Shown: in pieces, positions 1 through 10,973 of the stretch
Position numbering within the stretch: the first letter of the stretch is position 1
How the letters are laid out: each line of letters begins with the position of its first letter
Assembly (NCBI GenBank): GCA_014925825.1
Contig: JACGCK010000022.1
Span: 62,001-126,000, forward strand
DNA: 64,000 nucleotides
From: Pholiota molesta
Taxonomy: Eukaryota > Basidiomycota > Agaricomycetes > Agaricales > Strophariaceae
Direction of reading: 5' to 3'
The notes under the pieces: model-generated
Seen by the model: the letters and a program-made list of their open reading frames with translations, nothing else
The model's database searches: none
Told to the model about the DNA's origin: nothing
Program-made: the position numbers and the translations under genes

Positions 1-2651
1 GGAGTGATCTAACGTGAATCTCGGGCCGACGATAACTTGCGAAAGCAGAATTTGAGGTTGCTCGGGGTCGGAGTAAGTCTAGCACAAGCAGCGGGGGAGG
101 TCAAGAAAGGCGCGCGATGTGGCCGAATTTGGGAATGCGCACGCGATAAATCCATCAAACGCGCAACGGGCGCCTGTCATTGCCATCAGCGCCTGTCGCG
201 TGGCCCGCGCAGATATGTGGGGACGCTGCCAATGCGCGGGTTCCAATGTAGGTAATGGACAGAACCGCGGTAATTTGCGCAACGAGTGCAGCACTGGATG
301 GATGGATGTGAATGGATATGAATGGATAGTAATACGGGCTAAGCAGATGGTATTGATTTGGTATTGATGCCATCCAACAGCGGGTATAAGACTGCCTACA
401 GCAACTATACCATGAGGCATATAGCATCACTATTTGCAGGGACTCCATCCATTCACCTGCCAACATCTGTGAGTAGAACAGCCGCGTGTAAATATCTTAT
501 CCTGCGTACATCTTTGTCTTATCTTGATCAAATTAAAACGGTGTTATTTGGGCACAGAACTATCGCGAGACCTGAAGAGAGGATGAAAATTGGAAACTTG
601 ACAACAAATTCCGTGGACTTATCTTTTCGATGCCTGTGCTGCCTAAGACATACCTTATCTTTAGTTAATTAAAATGCTCACAGTCGACGTCCACTCTACT
701 TCATTGCCGTAGTCCTACGAGAATGATAAAGATATGCTGAGGGGGTTTTATATCTCTACGGGCACAGATAATCTTTGAGATGGGATATAAGATCGTCATA
801 GATAAGAATTCGCTAATACAAATTCAGCACAACACATACGTACTAACGCTCGGTGTGAATAATATCATTGCCAATGCCATTGCGATGGATTTTCATATAC
901 AACGATCAATCACGGGGTCGGCCACTGAGAAGTGGGAAGAGAGAATCAGATGATGGACTTGGTCCAGATTAACAAGTCCACGAACCGCAAGTTCAACATT
1001 CGTTTGTCTATACGACGACGAAGCCTGAAATGGAATGGGTTGGCACGAGGATCACAGCACTCTAAATATGGATAGATCTAGAGGCATGCCGCCCGCTGTT
1101 GCTGCGTTGGCTGAAGAGGCAAAATACCAGGACGACCCGAATCACCCATTCCAGAGTGTCTTCGATCCAGCTCTATCTTCCCAAGAAGATCCACTATTAG
1201 TTGTTTTACGCGACGCCTAAAATATTTACAGCATTTCATTAGAGCTTGTGCAGACCCGCCGTCTCTTTCTTGTTTTTCTGAGAATGGAGCCAAATATAAT
1301 TACGCAGTCTTTCTATAATCTAATTAGTTTTGAGCAGCTTTAGTCGGCCTATAACATCGACCGCGGTGTCAGTGAGAACTTCGTATCAATACCATTAAGT
1401 AAATAACATTTGACGGAGATTAATAGTTGTTAATATTAGCGATGCTTCATTATCTAGCCTAAAATTCCCTTAAGTCCAATCAAAATTCAATGTTAACACC
1501 ATTCTAGTTCTGTTGAGGATTTAAGTAGACAACACTAAAGCTATATGCAGCGTTGAATGCAAGTTGAATGCGCTCGCTGCCGCCACAGCGGCGCGACAGT
1601 TGGGCGGCGCGCCTGATCACATGCGCTTATCAGATAACGTCACATGTGACCTATTGCCTTGGAATTGTCACGGCGATGATGTTACCTCGTCAACCACCTT
1701 CCATCCAAGTTCCAACATCACCATAACGTCCAATCGATCTTCTCTTTGCTTAGATGAAAATGACTAATGATGCATTGATGATGAAATGAACGGTTGAATG
1801 GAATCTCTACGGAAGCTGTGCTCGTCAGGACAGTGAAGTAATTATTTTATTTTCTGATAGCTTTTCATAAAGCCTTTACTGACGCGGAAAATAGGCCAGC
1901 GTCCTCACGATTTTTTCGGCGCTTAATGATTTCCATCCATCCATCTTTCGCTTAGGTACTCGCCAGGTAGCTCAAGCCATCTTAACATTTTGTGCAGTAT
2001 GGCCTGGAGTCTCCTTTAACCGCCAACATGAGGCCAAACCGTGCCGTGTCTCCGATCCCGAAGTTCCAGTCACGCGGAGGACCATGTCCCTCATGTACCA
2101 ATTTCAGGCAAGCCATTCGGAATAGAAAGTGATTTGGTTCGATTTAGCCTGGTTCCGTTTCCTGTTCCATTCAAGAATGTCCAATGACATGCCGAGGACC
2201 TCAAGATTGTGTCGTGATTCACCTCGTTACAGGGTGTGTTAACCTTATCTTGTGCGGAAGACTTGTGCGTCAAGTCCGATTCCAGCACATCCACACGTCA
2301 AACAGGTGGCTTGACCTGACGATTTTCGGCGACTCAATGAGGAGCGAATTAACAACACATTCTTTGTGACGAAGAAGCTAGGGACCACCGGACGGCGACA
2401 AATGTTCGATTCGGAATACTTGATCCCCCTTGCTCTCCGAGTAAGTTCTCGTTCGCTTAGCCGCCTCGTGCCTTTCCGTACTTATAATCCTGAGTAGTCT
2501 GATGTTTCCATAATGCCTGGGCAATTGTCCACCCCCTCTGATATTGCACGCGCTTCCGCTCCCGATCGCGTATTTTCCATCCAACTTCCCTCCGACGAGT
2601 GATACCTCGTCTCGTAATTTGCATCCCTTTCACGTTCGTTGATCGACCACC
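1..2651. other. Left-edge intergenic stretch, no convincing gene
   Basis: I see no recognisable coding exon here. A short open stretch on the plus strand at 1035-1220, and a peptide ending near 1063 in another frame, look somewhat protein-like, but neither matches a family I know and no flanking exons are evident. The rest is AT-rich with scattered stops in all frames. It probably includes the promoter of RING gene 1, whose start is at 2652; no clear TATA box or other element decides that. Confidence 0.5.
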
Positions 2652-4832
2652 ATGCTCAGTATCGGTCCTGCTTCCAGCTGCGACATATGTTATGAACAAT
2701 TCGGACAGGATCCGAAAGCGCCTTGGTCGATAGAATGCGGTCACGTCTTCTGTGGAGAGTACGTAAATTTCCCTCTTGAATTTCCCTCCATTTATTGTTG
2801 CCTACAGGTGTATTCAGAACGTTGATGACCCCCGTCTATGCCCCATGTGCCGATCCCCTTTTGAGCATGAATCTTGTATCAAGCTTCATGTCGACCTTGA
2901 TCTTGCCCCGGGAGAGCCCTCATCTGTAGCAGCAGCAGACATAAAGGAGGCTCGACGCATCCAACATGCTATTGCCAGCATTCCAGAGACCGGAGCCACA
3001 GAGCCAAGTCTCCGGCAGCTCATCCAGGAAGGCAACAAGTTTTTGTCCAGCCAGCCTCGGAATGCAGTATGTACCCATTCAGTTTTGAGCGTCAACTCCG
3101 TTAACAAATGCATATCAGCATAAAGATCTCAGAAGCGCACATCGGATTATCGCCTATCTGTATGAAGTGAAGATGCTGCATCGATCTCAGGCCCAAGCCA
3201 TTGATTCGATAAAGGAGCAGGCTAGCCAACTCACGCAGGAGAAGGAAGAGCTCCAAAAGCAATTGGAGAAAATGGAAGAAACGCGGCAATACGAGAGCGA
3301 AACGGCAGCAGCCGTAGAGAACACCCTTCGCGAGCACTGCGCACAAGCGAAGCAGGCCCAGAAAGTTACATCAGAGTAAGTGATTTTGTCAACTATTCAA
3401 CGAACGTAACTCACTTTATGGATAGACAGGTTCGTTGTTGTTTACCTCGAAGATATAACGCCAACTCACAGTTTATTTTAGCTAAAGAAACTGAACGAAG
3501 AAAATGACGACCTGAAGAAGCAGGTCAAATTCCTCATGGGCAACTCCACTTCGAGGCCTGTATATGGTCCCTCAAACCAACAGGAAACGTATCCGACATA
3601 CAAGACGATACCATCTTCAGTTTTTGACAAATTAGACATGAAAAGCGTGGCGATCCAGGATCCATCATCATTCCTGATATCACCCCTACCCCAATTCACG
3701 AGTGCTCTACCAGCCATGTTCGATAGCTTTGCACCTCTGCCCGATTTAGCGGAGGATGAGGATGACGCTCAGGGGAGCACTGATGACGAAGACGAAGAGG
3801 TCGTTACACCAGATAGCTCGCAGCAACAGCTCGTCCCTCAGAATCACGAGAGGCTAGGACGTCTCAATTCGCTCCAGAACCTGTCCAGCCTTCTCGTCCG
3901 CCAGCAAGAGGGCCCTTGGAGCCTTCCGGACTCTCGCGCACTGCACCTTATCGCGAGCATCGACGAGAGAGATCGAGCTCCAATCCCGTTCAACCTACCA
4001 GCCGTAGCCAGAGTCCTTTCGATAGTATTGTGACTTCTACTATTCCTACTCCTCCTGTCCAGACTTCAGGCCATTCGACCCCTTCTCGAGATACTTATGT
4101 GCCTCGCCCGCTCACGACAGGGACATTCTTCGATCGCGCTTGCAGGACATCCTCCGCGATTCTTCCACTTCTTCTTCTCTGCCGATTCTCTCTTCTAGCC
4201 ATTTTCCATCCTCTTTCACTCGCGATGCTAGTGCCCCACACAAAGATGACCGCTCTCAAGCCGGATCATCCAAATCTACCGAAGTGTTAGTAACGGCCGC
4301 TCCGCAACAGATACCAATCAGCTCGTCGTCCAGTTCTCAGTCTTCTTCCTCTTCCTCCAAGCCTCCTCGGTCCACATCTCCAAACCATCTCGTGGGTACA
4401 CGGATGTCCTCTGCCAGCGCGGAAGCGAAGAAGCTGGAAGATGAACGCAGACGACGACACAGGGAAGAGAAGTATGGCCCGGACCACGATAGGCAACCAA
4501 CCGAACCAGATCGCGATTCTCGTCGGTATACTGCGCCTTCAAATCTCTCGAATACTGTCCTCAATTCATCCAGTGCCAGCCAGGCGGCACGTCGGGAGCA
4601 ACAGCCTTATGGAAATCCTCTTAATCCGAATTCAACGTCGAGCTTGAAACGAAGTTCAACCATGAACAGTGTAAATCATGGAAGATCGGGACTGGGCGGC
4701 CTACAACCTGGTCAAGAACAAGGGATGGCGCCCTCCAGCCGTCCTCCCTACGTTACCTCGAAAAGCTCTCCCAAGATTGCTGTCCCGGCAACCATACAAC
4801 GAGTATTTACACATGATCTGGACCGTTTTTGA
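2652..4832 (+). CDS. RING gene 1: C3HC4 RING finger / coiled-coil / Ser-Pro-rich protein, probable E3 ubiquitin ligase
   Basis: Proposed exons are 2652-2758, 2808-3066, 3119-3375, 3426-3429 (a 4-nt microexon) and 3482-about 4832. The first 50 residues hold a complete C3HC4 RING: C10, C13, C29, H31, C34, C37, C47 and C50, with the typical CGHVFC and CPMC cores. A Lys/Glu/Gln-rich coiled coil follows, spanning the third exon and the start of the last (LNEENDDLKKQ). The rest is Ser/Pro-rich and acidic, with runs of serine near 4320-4365. RING proteins of this kind usually recruit an E2 enzyme; the substrate is unknown. The last exon needs two single-base frame changes (about 3925-3990 and 4095-4140), each consistent with one missing base. 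The 3' end is approximate because the C-terminus has no family landmark. It is a paralog of the genes at 13699 and 26154. Confidence 0.8.
3426..3429 (+). other. 4-nt microexon (ACAG) of RING gene 1
   Basis: An exon ending at 3375 (phase 2, before GTAAGT) and an exon starting at 3482 are out of frame with each other unless the four bases between GATAG and GTTCGT are included. With them the reading is Glu-Gln-Leu-Lys through the coiled coil. The same arrangement occurs in the two paralogs. Confidence 0.75.
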
Positions 4833-6542
4833 TACCCTCAGGGACATCCTTTCTCTCTTTCTTTCTTCATTCATTTTATTACCTTCGTTTTATTGAATGG
4901 CAGTGGACACCAGGTGTTGTCGAGGAGCCCTCAGTTGATAATGAGCCAGTTTCTTTTTACCGTCGTTCTTTCCAGCACGACCAACATTATATTTTTTTCT
5001 CTTCGCAAAGAGCTGTTCACATATCTCCTCTCGGCTTTCTCTTATGCATCTCCATTGGCTGTATTTCTACCTACCTATGTTGTGTCCTATCGATATCGCT
5101 ACTGTACTAATCAATTATCTGTATTGATTCAATTGATCTCCACTCTAAAGATATGACATCCGTTGGTTCAATTAAGTGACAAGTTTGAGACCATATGACC
5201 TCTCGATCTTCAATCTACGAGCGTTTGACAAGTTACTATGTATGTAAGGTTCCTTATCATAGGGTCCATTTTCCCGGTTCTGGTGTTATGGATGCCTTAC
5301 CGATCTTTCCAGTGACAGCGAAAAATAGATGTTAGAAATGGCTTATATCGATTGTTCGCAAAGTTTGCATGAAGCGCTAGGTGTCATAAGATACTAGGGC
5401 AAGGTGGATATACAACGGACCAGCCATTTACTAGAATATCCACGCATACTATGATATACAATGACCGCCCGATGCTGTGGCCCACAAGTTGTGAGCTTAA
5501 GTACGGAATGACCTAAGCTTTTGAGAAAGTCATTCAATGTACACCTTGGGCTATCTATATCCGCTGCCTTTCCTCCTTCACATTCCGTCCTCCGAGACCG
5601 GCTGTCCAGGACCTTCTAAAGCTTGTTGAACGTAAACATTCTGGAGTATGGGAGGTGTATATTTAGTTTCTGCAGTGCTATGCCGATGATAGGCCTTTCG
5701 CAAATTCATCTTCAATCGCAAAGGTACATCTGGGTAACCGAAGTCCATGCAGAATGTCATGAACGGAGAAAAGACCGGGGCACGTTGAAAGTTAACGTCT
5801 GTTAATGTTGAACCGCCGGGCGAACATTGAAAACGTCAACCTTGTGATCTCAACTTTGCGTGCGCAGTCCAGGAGCTTCTAGCGGACTCTGTGTGTACCC
5901 ACTTGTCGTATGTCCTTAAATATGGAGAACGAAAGCTGTCCTATCAATACGCTCGGGGTATCAGTGCACCCACAGGAGTGCACACGTTGCCGAAGCGGAT
6001 TGATAGAAGAGGTCCGATAATCAACTCCGAAGACGCTGGAAATAAGAAAAGACTGGATCTGGTTTCTGCAATTGAATGCCTTCTTCCGGAAACAGTTGTG
6101 TTGCAGCGATAAGCCGGATCTTCAAAGAGGCTGCTGACCCCACAGATGGACTGACGTGCTCAAGCCGATTCACATGAACATATCTCGGAAAAGAAATGAT
6201 ATACATACAAGACTGATGACGATGGTGATGATGATACAGTTGCATACTTCGAGGAGTCGGCGTGCAACTAAAAGGAGGGTTTACAGTGTGGGGCATATGT
6301 TTAGATGTCGTGTGTAGGTACCGATGATCACGGATAAGAAGAGGATAAGATATATCACCACGAGTGTTTGAAATCGTGAGTGTCCAAGCTGGAAAAAATA
6401 TGAAAACACCTGATGAGAATAGAGAAATACCGATGATGGGATGTTTATCAATCTGTTTTGGGCTTTGAACCACATTGGTTGAGTCCAGGGCCACAGACTT
6501 GGGCCACGAGAATCCACAAGAAAATCTGGAAGTTCAGTTCGT
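4833..6542. other. Intergenic stretch between convergent genes
   Basis: It lies between the end of RING gene 1 (+) and the end of the R-SNARE gene (-), so it should hold the two 3' UTRs. Open stretches on both strands (for example 6021-6494 minus) are compositionally unremarkable and match no family I recognise. I see no RNA gene or repeat. Confidence 0.5.
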
Positions 6543-7444
6543 TCACGTCGTAGATAGAGATAAAAATCCGCTCACTAGTGCCACCAGCACAGATAATGCA
6601 ATTATTTTCTTGTTCTTCCACCACATCTCTCTCCGGACGGTCCGGGCGCCTCTCCGGAATGCGGTGGCCTGTCCAGCCATGACATCCGTCTTGTCCACCA
6701 GTAGCTCAATCCTCTCGCCTCTACTTAAGATTTGCTCCACGTTTTGTACCATGATATCTTTGACTTGGTTCAGTTCCGTTTGTGCACGCGTGAGTTCATC
6801 GGCAGGTGGGGATGTGTTGTATGTGTGCATCAAGTTCGCGATGACGGGGCCGAAACTGCCTTGAAGCCCATACGCTGGTATCTCTTCCGACGATGACGAT
6901 GAGGGTGCAGACGTAAACTGTGCGTTCAGCCCTGTGAATTTCCCTATTCAAGGAATGTTAACTAAATATATACCTTCGTTGTAAGTCAGCTAGGAACGCA
7001 AATGGCATTCTCCTGTGATAGAGTTTGAATTAGATACAATGTTTGGGTGTACGATAGGAACACACCGTCCGGCGGAGTCGTCTGCCATGACCAGATACGT
7101 AAAGCCTCCTTCTGAGATATAGTGAAATAGATATTGTTCCCAACATAGGTCAATTTGCTGTTGGTGGGTTTATGAGCTGAGTGCGAACAAGCGAATATGT
7201 TTCTTAAACTCACCTATTGTTGGGCGGGATCTTCGACAGAATTGTCTGCGTAGCTAATCACTCGATTAGCTCATGGCTTATCCTCACGATATTCATCGGC
7301 ATACCTTGCGAGAAATCCCTCTTTCCCGCCTGATGCTCAGCCAAAATTGTGGAGCCTTGCGCAACCAAAGCGTGTATCTGCACCAATATGGCATGTTAGG
7401 TGGCTAGCATCTTTCTTGGACAACGCGGTACTCGCCAAAGACAT
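6543..7444 (-). CDS. Longin-type R-SNARE (VAMP7/Nyv1-like synaptobrevin)
   Basis: Vesicle SNARE for fusion with vacuole/endosome membranes. Proposed exons: 7444-7436 (only nine coding bases), 7377-7305, 7253-7214, 7157-7066, 7012-6974 and 6943-6543. The N-terminal longin fold reads HALVAQGSTILAEHQ, then PPNNSKLTYV, YLFHYISEGGFTYLVMADD and MPFAFLADLQRR. The C-terminal SNARE motif contains the central arginine (VEQILSRGERIELL) and ends in a WWKNKK anchor followed by one hydrophobic tail segment, giving a tail-anchored protein of about 218 residues, normal for the family. The first intron appears to use a GC donor (TTG|GCGAGT). One base seems missing near 7138 (between TYV and the YLFHY segment) and one extra at the start of the last exon (6941-6944); the two cancel. 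Since the domains are otherwise perfect, I read these as sequence errors. Confidence 0.85.
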
Positions 7445-8484
7445 CGTTGAGGTCGTGCGAGGTTGCCTACAGACAGAATGTGTAGCTTTGTGGTGCTGAA
7501 TTGGTGCTGAACAACGTCGCGGGTTGTCATTGTAAGCTGGGCCACCGTCTATCAGCGCTATTCCCACGGTCACGGAACCGTGCTATTAATGGCCTCCGAG
7601 TATTGCAGCGGCCAGCCTCAGGTGTGGGTTGAGGTGGCCGATCTAAATATTTTGAGTGCATAGCAAGTGCATAGATTTCTATCGATTCGTATACACTAAA
7701 ATTTGAGATATTCTGTCATGAGCGCTATACAGCAGAGGTATTTTTGATTGAATAACATCGAAAATTCAAACCCAAATACAAGGCGAATATAGCTAACGTT
7801 CAATCATTTATTTTCAATCTCTGCAACTGCAAGAAAAAGTAAAGAGTATAACTTACGAAGTATGCAAGACTCCAGCAGCTACTGATGATAATTGTGATGA
7901 AAACAATAAAAGGATCTCTGCCTACCGATGCAGAAGCCTGCAGATGACCCCCTCGGAGAATTTGGCTGGGTAAGATTTATTTATTGATCGTTTCCTGGTA
8001 CTCTGTATTTGATATAGTTTTAGACCCCCTGATTCTCAATCTTTTTACCTATAATTGTGATTGGAGAGAATATGTGCACCCGAAATAGATAACTGCCTGC
8101 CTATTTAAGAAGGACACTCAAGGGATGCACAACAGTTTAAACGTTCGTGCATCATGTCATGTCGGGTTGCGTTGAATCAAGAAAAAAAGAATCTCAAAAA
8201 ATTAACATCGTGTCCCATAAAAGCTTGATAAAGCCAATGAAATTGGACTCGGCGATCGGAGGAATTATGATGATTTATGGGACTTAAAGTAGATCTTATC
8301 TAAGTCTATATCTGCATGCAGGTACCAAGTCACTTGCTAATATACATTCAAAGGAACGGGCTTTATATTTACAACATGCAGGATCTCTTAGTTACTAGAT
8401 TGTTAACTACAACTTGAATTTATCGTCCTGTCGGCGTGATAGGCAACATAATGGAATGGTTGAAGTTAATGGACCTTGAATCTT
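7445..8484. other. Intergenic stretch, nothing recognised
   Basis: This covers the upstream side of the R-SNARE gene and the downstream side of the small HTH gene, both on the minus strand. From about 7640 it is AT-rich with no long open frame on either strand. It probably holds the R-SNARE promoter and the 3' UTR of the HTH gene; no specific element can be supported. Confidence 0.5.
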
Positions 8485-8888
8485 TCAAACAGTAGCATGG
8501 ACACCAGTATGAGGGACCTGGAGTTAGTGTATGAGTGTGTTAGAAATCTTAAAACAATAAAAATGTAGGCATACACTGCTAGTGATGCCGAGGACCTTAG
8601 CAATCGAGTTGAATTCGGCCTCGGTGGTCTTGTCTTTGCGTTGACAACTATAGGTGGGCACTTGTTGGTTAGATGATATCATTTGATAGGGTAGTCAAAG
8701 CTTACTGTCAAGGACGTGCTGCTCGGATTGACCGAGAGCAGTTGCGACCTGAGCCCATGAGAGTCCTAACAGTAACCCGATCGAGTTCGTCAGGAGCCAC
8801 TCGGTTTTAAGAAGAGGCTTAAGATGGTCGGCGTACCTTTCTTCTCCTTAGCAGCAATGAGAGCGGCGCACTGTGGGTTGGATGCCAT
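8485..8888 (-). CDS. Small HTH protein resembling the N-terminal domain of cyanate hydratase (cyanase), catalytic domain absent
   Basis: Proposed exons are 8888-8837, 8765-8706, 8647-8575 and 8517-8485, giving about 72 residues. The reading starts MASNPQCAALIAAKEKKG, continues LSWAQVATALGQSEQHVLD, then QRKDKTTEAEFNSIAKVLG, and ends VPHTGVHATV. This looks like the lambda-repressor-like helical domain at the N-terminus of cyanase. The C-terminal catalytic domain, which carries the Arg, Glu and Ser active-site residues in true cyanases, is missing, so cyanate decomposition is not expected. I recall similar stand-alone proteins from Agaricomycetes, but cannot confirm this here. Exons 2 and 3 do not join in frame: one base is short. 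Either a T is missing next to 8647 or a non-consensus GC donor is used. Confidence 0.6.
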
Positions 8889-9639
8889 TTCTGAGGTATT
8901 TGATGGTGAAAGAAGGGTGGGGTCTGTATTGAATGAAAGAGTGTTTGTCAGATAATCAGGTCCTTATATACTCCATCGGCCTAGGTGTGACCGGCAAGCT
9001 AACAGTCAAGAGTAATGCCTATGCGGACCACATTGTTGAATTGATCTTCATACACGGTCAGATATAGATTGATTAACATTGGCTAGAAGACAGGGAAATC
9101 GAAGGAGTGATATCAGATGATCTCATGAGGTGCTGATAAGATTACGAACAGATAAACATCGCCTTTTGAAGCTTCATAAGTACATAATACTCATATATAT
9201 GGGTTGTAGCTTGGCTGTTGTATTGGAGTTTATAAGAGTCTGTATTCTTCGGTTCCCTGATTGACTTCACTGCAAGCCCATTAGAGAGCGCAACCAGTGA
9301 GGTCAAGCCACCATATTACTGTAAAGAAATTTCCTGTGATAAATTCAAATTCATTTTGAAGAGACATTTAGAAAGACAATTAATGGACCATTGTAATATC
9401 AGTGTAAAAACAAATCCGATAGTCCAGGGAGTCTATTGCAGTTCTTAACGTTCATTGCTGAGCGCTGTTGAAGAGATGGCGACCGTCTGACTGAAAGCCA
9501 AAATAGGGGCTAGCGGCGAACACCGCAGCTCTGTTTGTCCTTGTTAGTGATCGGGTGCTGAAAGATCTGGTATCTGCTCGTCGTTGCCTGCTCGTCGTTC
9601 TCCTCGTCATCCTCAAGCTACCACCCCAAATTCGTCAAG
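8889..9639. other. Divergent intergenic region between the small HTH gene and uS11
   Basis: The two flanking genes are transcribed away from each other, so both promoters should lie here. The stretch is AT-rich until about 9450 and becomes pyrimidine-rich just before the uS11 start, as is common upstream of fungal ribosomal protein genes. I see no open frame or RNA gene. Confidence 0.45.
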
Positions 9640-10328
9640 ATGGTGCGTCGAATCTCTCGTTCTGCTGCAGGAATGAAGGACTATCCAACTTTCCGCTGCG
9701 AAATCGGTTCATAAATGTTGGATTGCAAAGCTGACTTGTGGATGATGTTCGCGTAGCCCCCCAAAAAAGTCAAGGTTCAAAAGGAGGAGAACACTGTCTC
9801 CCTCGGCCCCCAGGTCGCTGACGGCGAGCTCGTTTTCGGCGTTGCGCACATCTTCGCGTCATTCAACGACACCTTCGTCCACATCACCGATCTGTCTGGC
9901 AAAGAAACCATCTCCCGTGTCACCGGTACGATTCAATACCTTGGATTCTTCGAATGCAGTCGATCTCATAAATTGGACAATTTTAAGGTGGAATGAAGGT
10001 CAAGGCTGATCGTGATGAGTCCTCCCCCTACGCTGCCATGTTGGCTGCCCAGGACGTCGCTGTCCGCTGCCGCGAGGTTGGCATCACCGCCCTCCACATC
10101 AAGCTTCGCGCTACCGGTGGAACTGGCACCAAGACCCCTGGCCCCGGTGCCCAGAGCGCTCTCCGTGCTCTTGCCCGTGCTGGCATGCGCATTGGACGCA
10201 TTGAGGATGTTACCCCCGTCCCCACCGACTCCACCAGGCGCAAGGTGCGTAATCATGGATGTTACTTTTTTCTATCGCTAATTTACCATCTGTTTTATTA
10301 GGGTGGTCGCCGTGGTCGTCGTCTCTGA
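9640..10328 (+). CDS. RPS14: 40S ribosomal protein uS11 (RPS14)
   Basis: Small-subunit ribosomal protein that binds 18S rRNA at the platform. Exons are 9640-9642 (the ATG alone), 9757-9925, 9988-10244 and 10302-10328, all with GT-AG introns of 114, 62 and 57 bp. The joined frame is 456 bases, giving 151 residues, the usual length. Diagnostic stretches are [40 protein letters not shown] and [20 protein letters not shown]; the C-terminus is the basic GGRRGRRL tail. The ATG-only first exon is seen in several fungal ribosomal protein genes. It is one of the few genes in the first 17 kb with no frame break, and it favours C-ending codons, as expected for high expression. Confidence 0.97.
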
Positions 10329-10973
10329 TTTCCTCGCTTCTCCGTATTGTCGCACTTCATCGATTACATATCCTGGCCGTATTCCATTCTACTTCGCATC
10401 CACCTATTGTATCTTTGTTGATCTGCAATGCAAAATGTCGCCGCTCGACGCGCATCAGGCTCATTTCAATGACCTGACCCGTGGTCGTCCACTCCAAATT
10501 TGCTGTGTTGGCGTTTTAAATTCTTCGCTCAACGCCCTGATTTTTCCAAATGACAGCAAGAAATCTCAGCGCCAGGTCAAGTATCTGCATTGGCACATGG
10601 TCTTGAAGAATAAAGCCTGGTAGAGCTGTTCTAACAGCAATCTACGTTAATTCTGCTCTAGGAAAATTTCAAGTTAACAATGATTGTATCTATAAATTGT
10701 TCGTTCACGATTGGGAAGTAGTTTTCAATGTCAGTTGCTTCGCGCTCACGTCCGACGCGTAGCGGCGGGCATTAAGCCTGTGTCAGTTGAATAGAGGACG
10801 TCAGATACCGTGACGAAATGTGTCATCACAATATTTCATGCTTGCCTTGATCTTGGCCCGCGATATTGCTATGACTATAGCCATGCTTGTCGATTGCGAG
10901 CCACCTAGTGCTGACGGACTGGCGTGGGCTCTACCCGACGTAACCATCAAAACACAACTTGGTCTCAACCAAC
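10329..10973. other. Intergenic region downstream of uS11
   Basis: It holds the uS11 3' UTR and the promoter of the acyltransferase gene. AATAAA at about 10609-10614 is a plausible polyadenylation signal for uS11. A plus-strand open stretch (10303-10623) overlaps the last uS11 exon in another frame and is not credible as a gene. Confidence 0.45.

Noticed and set aside
8648..8705. GC donor to rescue the HTH gene frame (exon 2 extended to 8702)
   Set aside because: It restores the frame, but the site (AA|GCTTTG) does not match the GC-donor consensus, and a missing T fits the pattern seen in other genes better. Not excluded.
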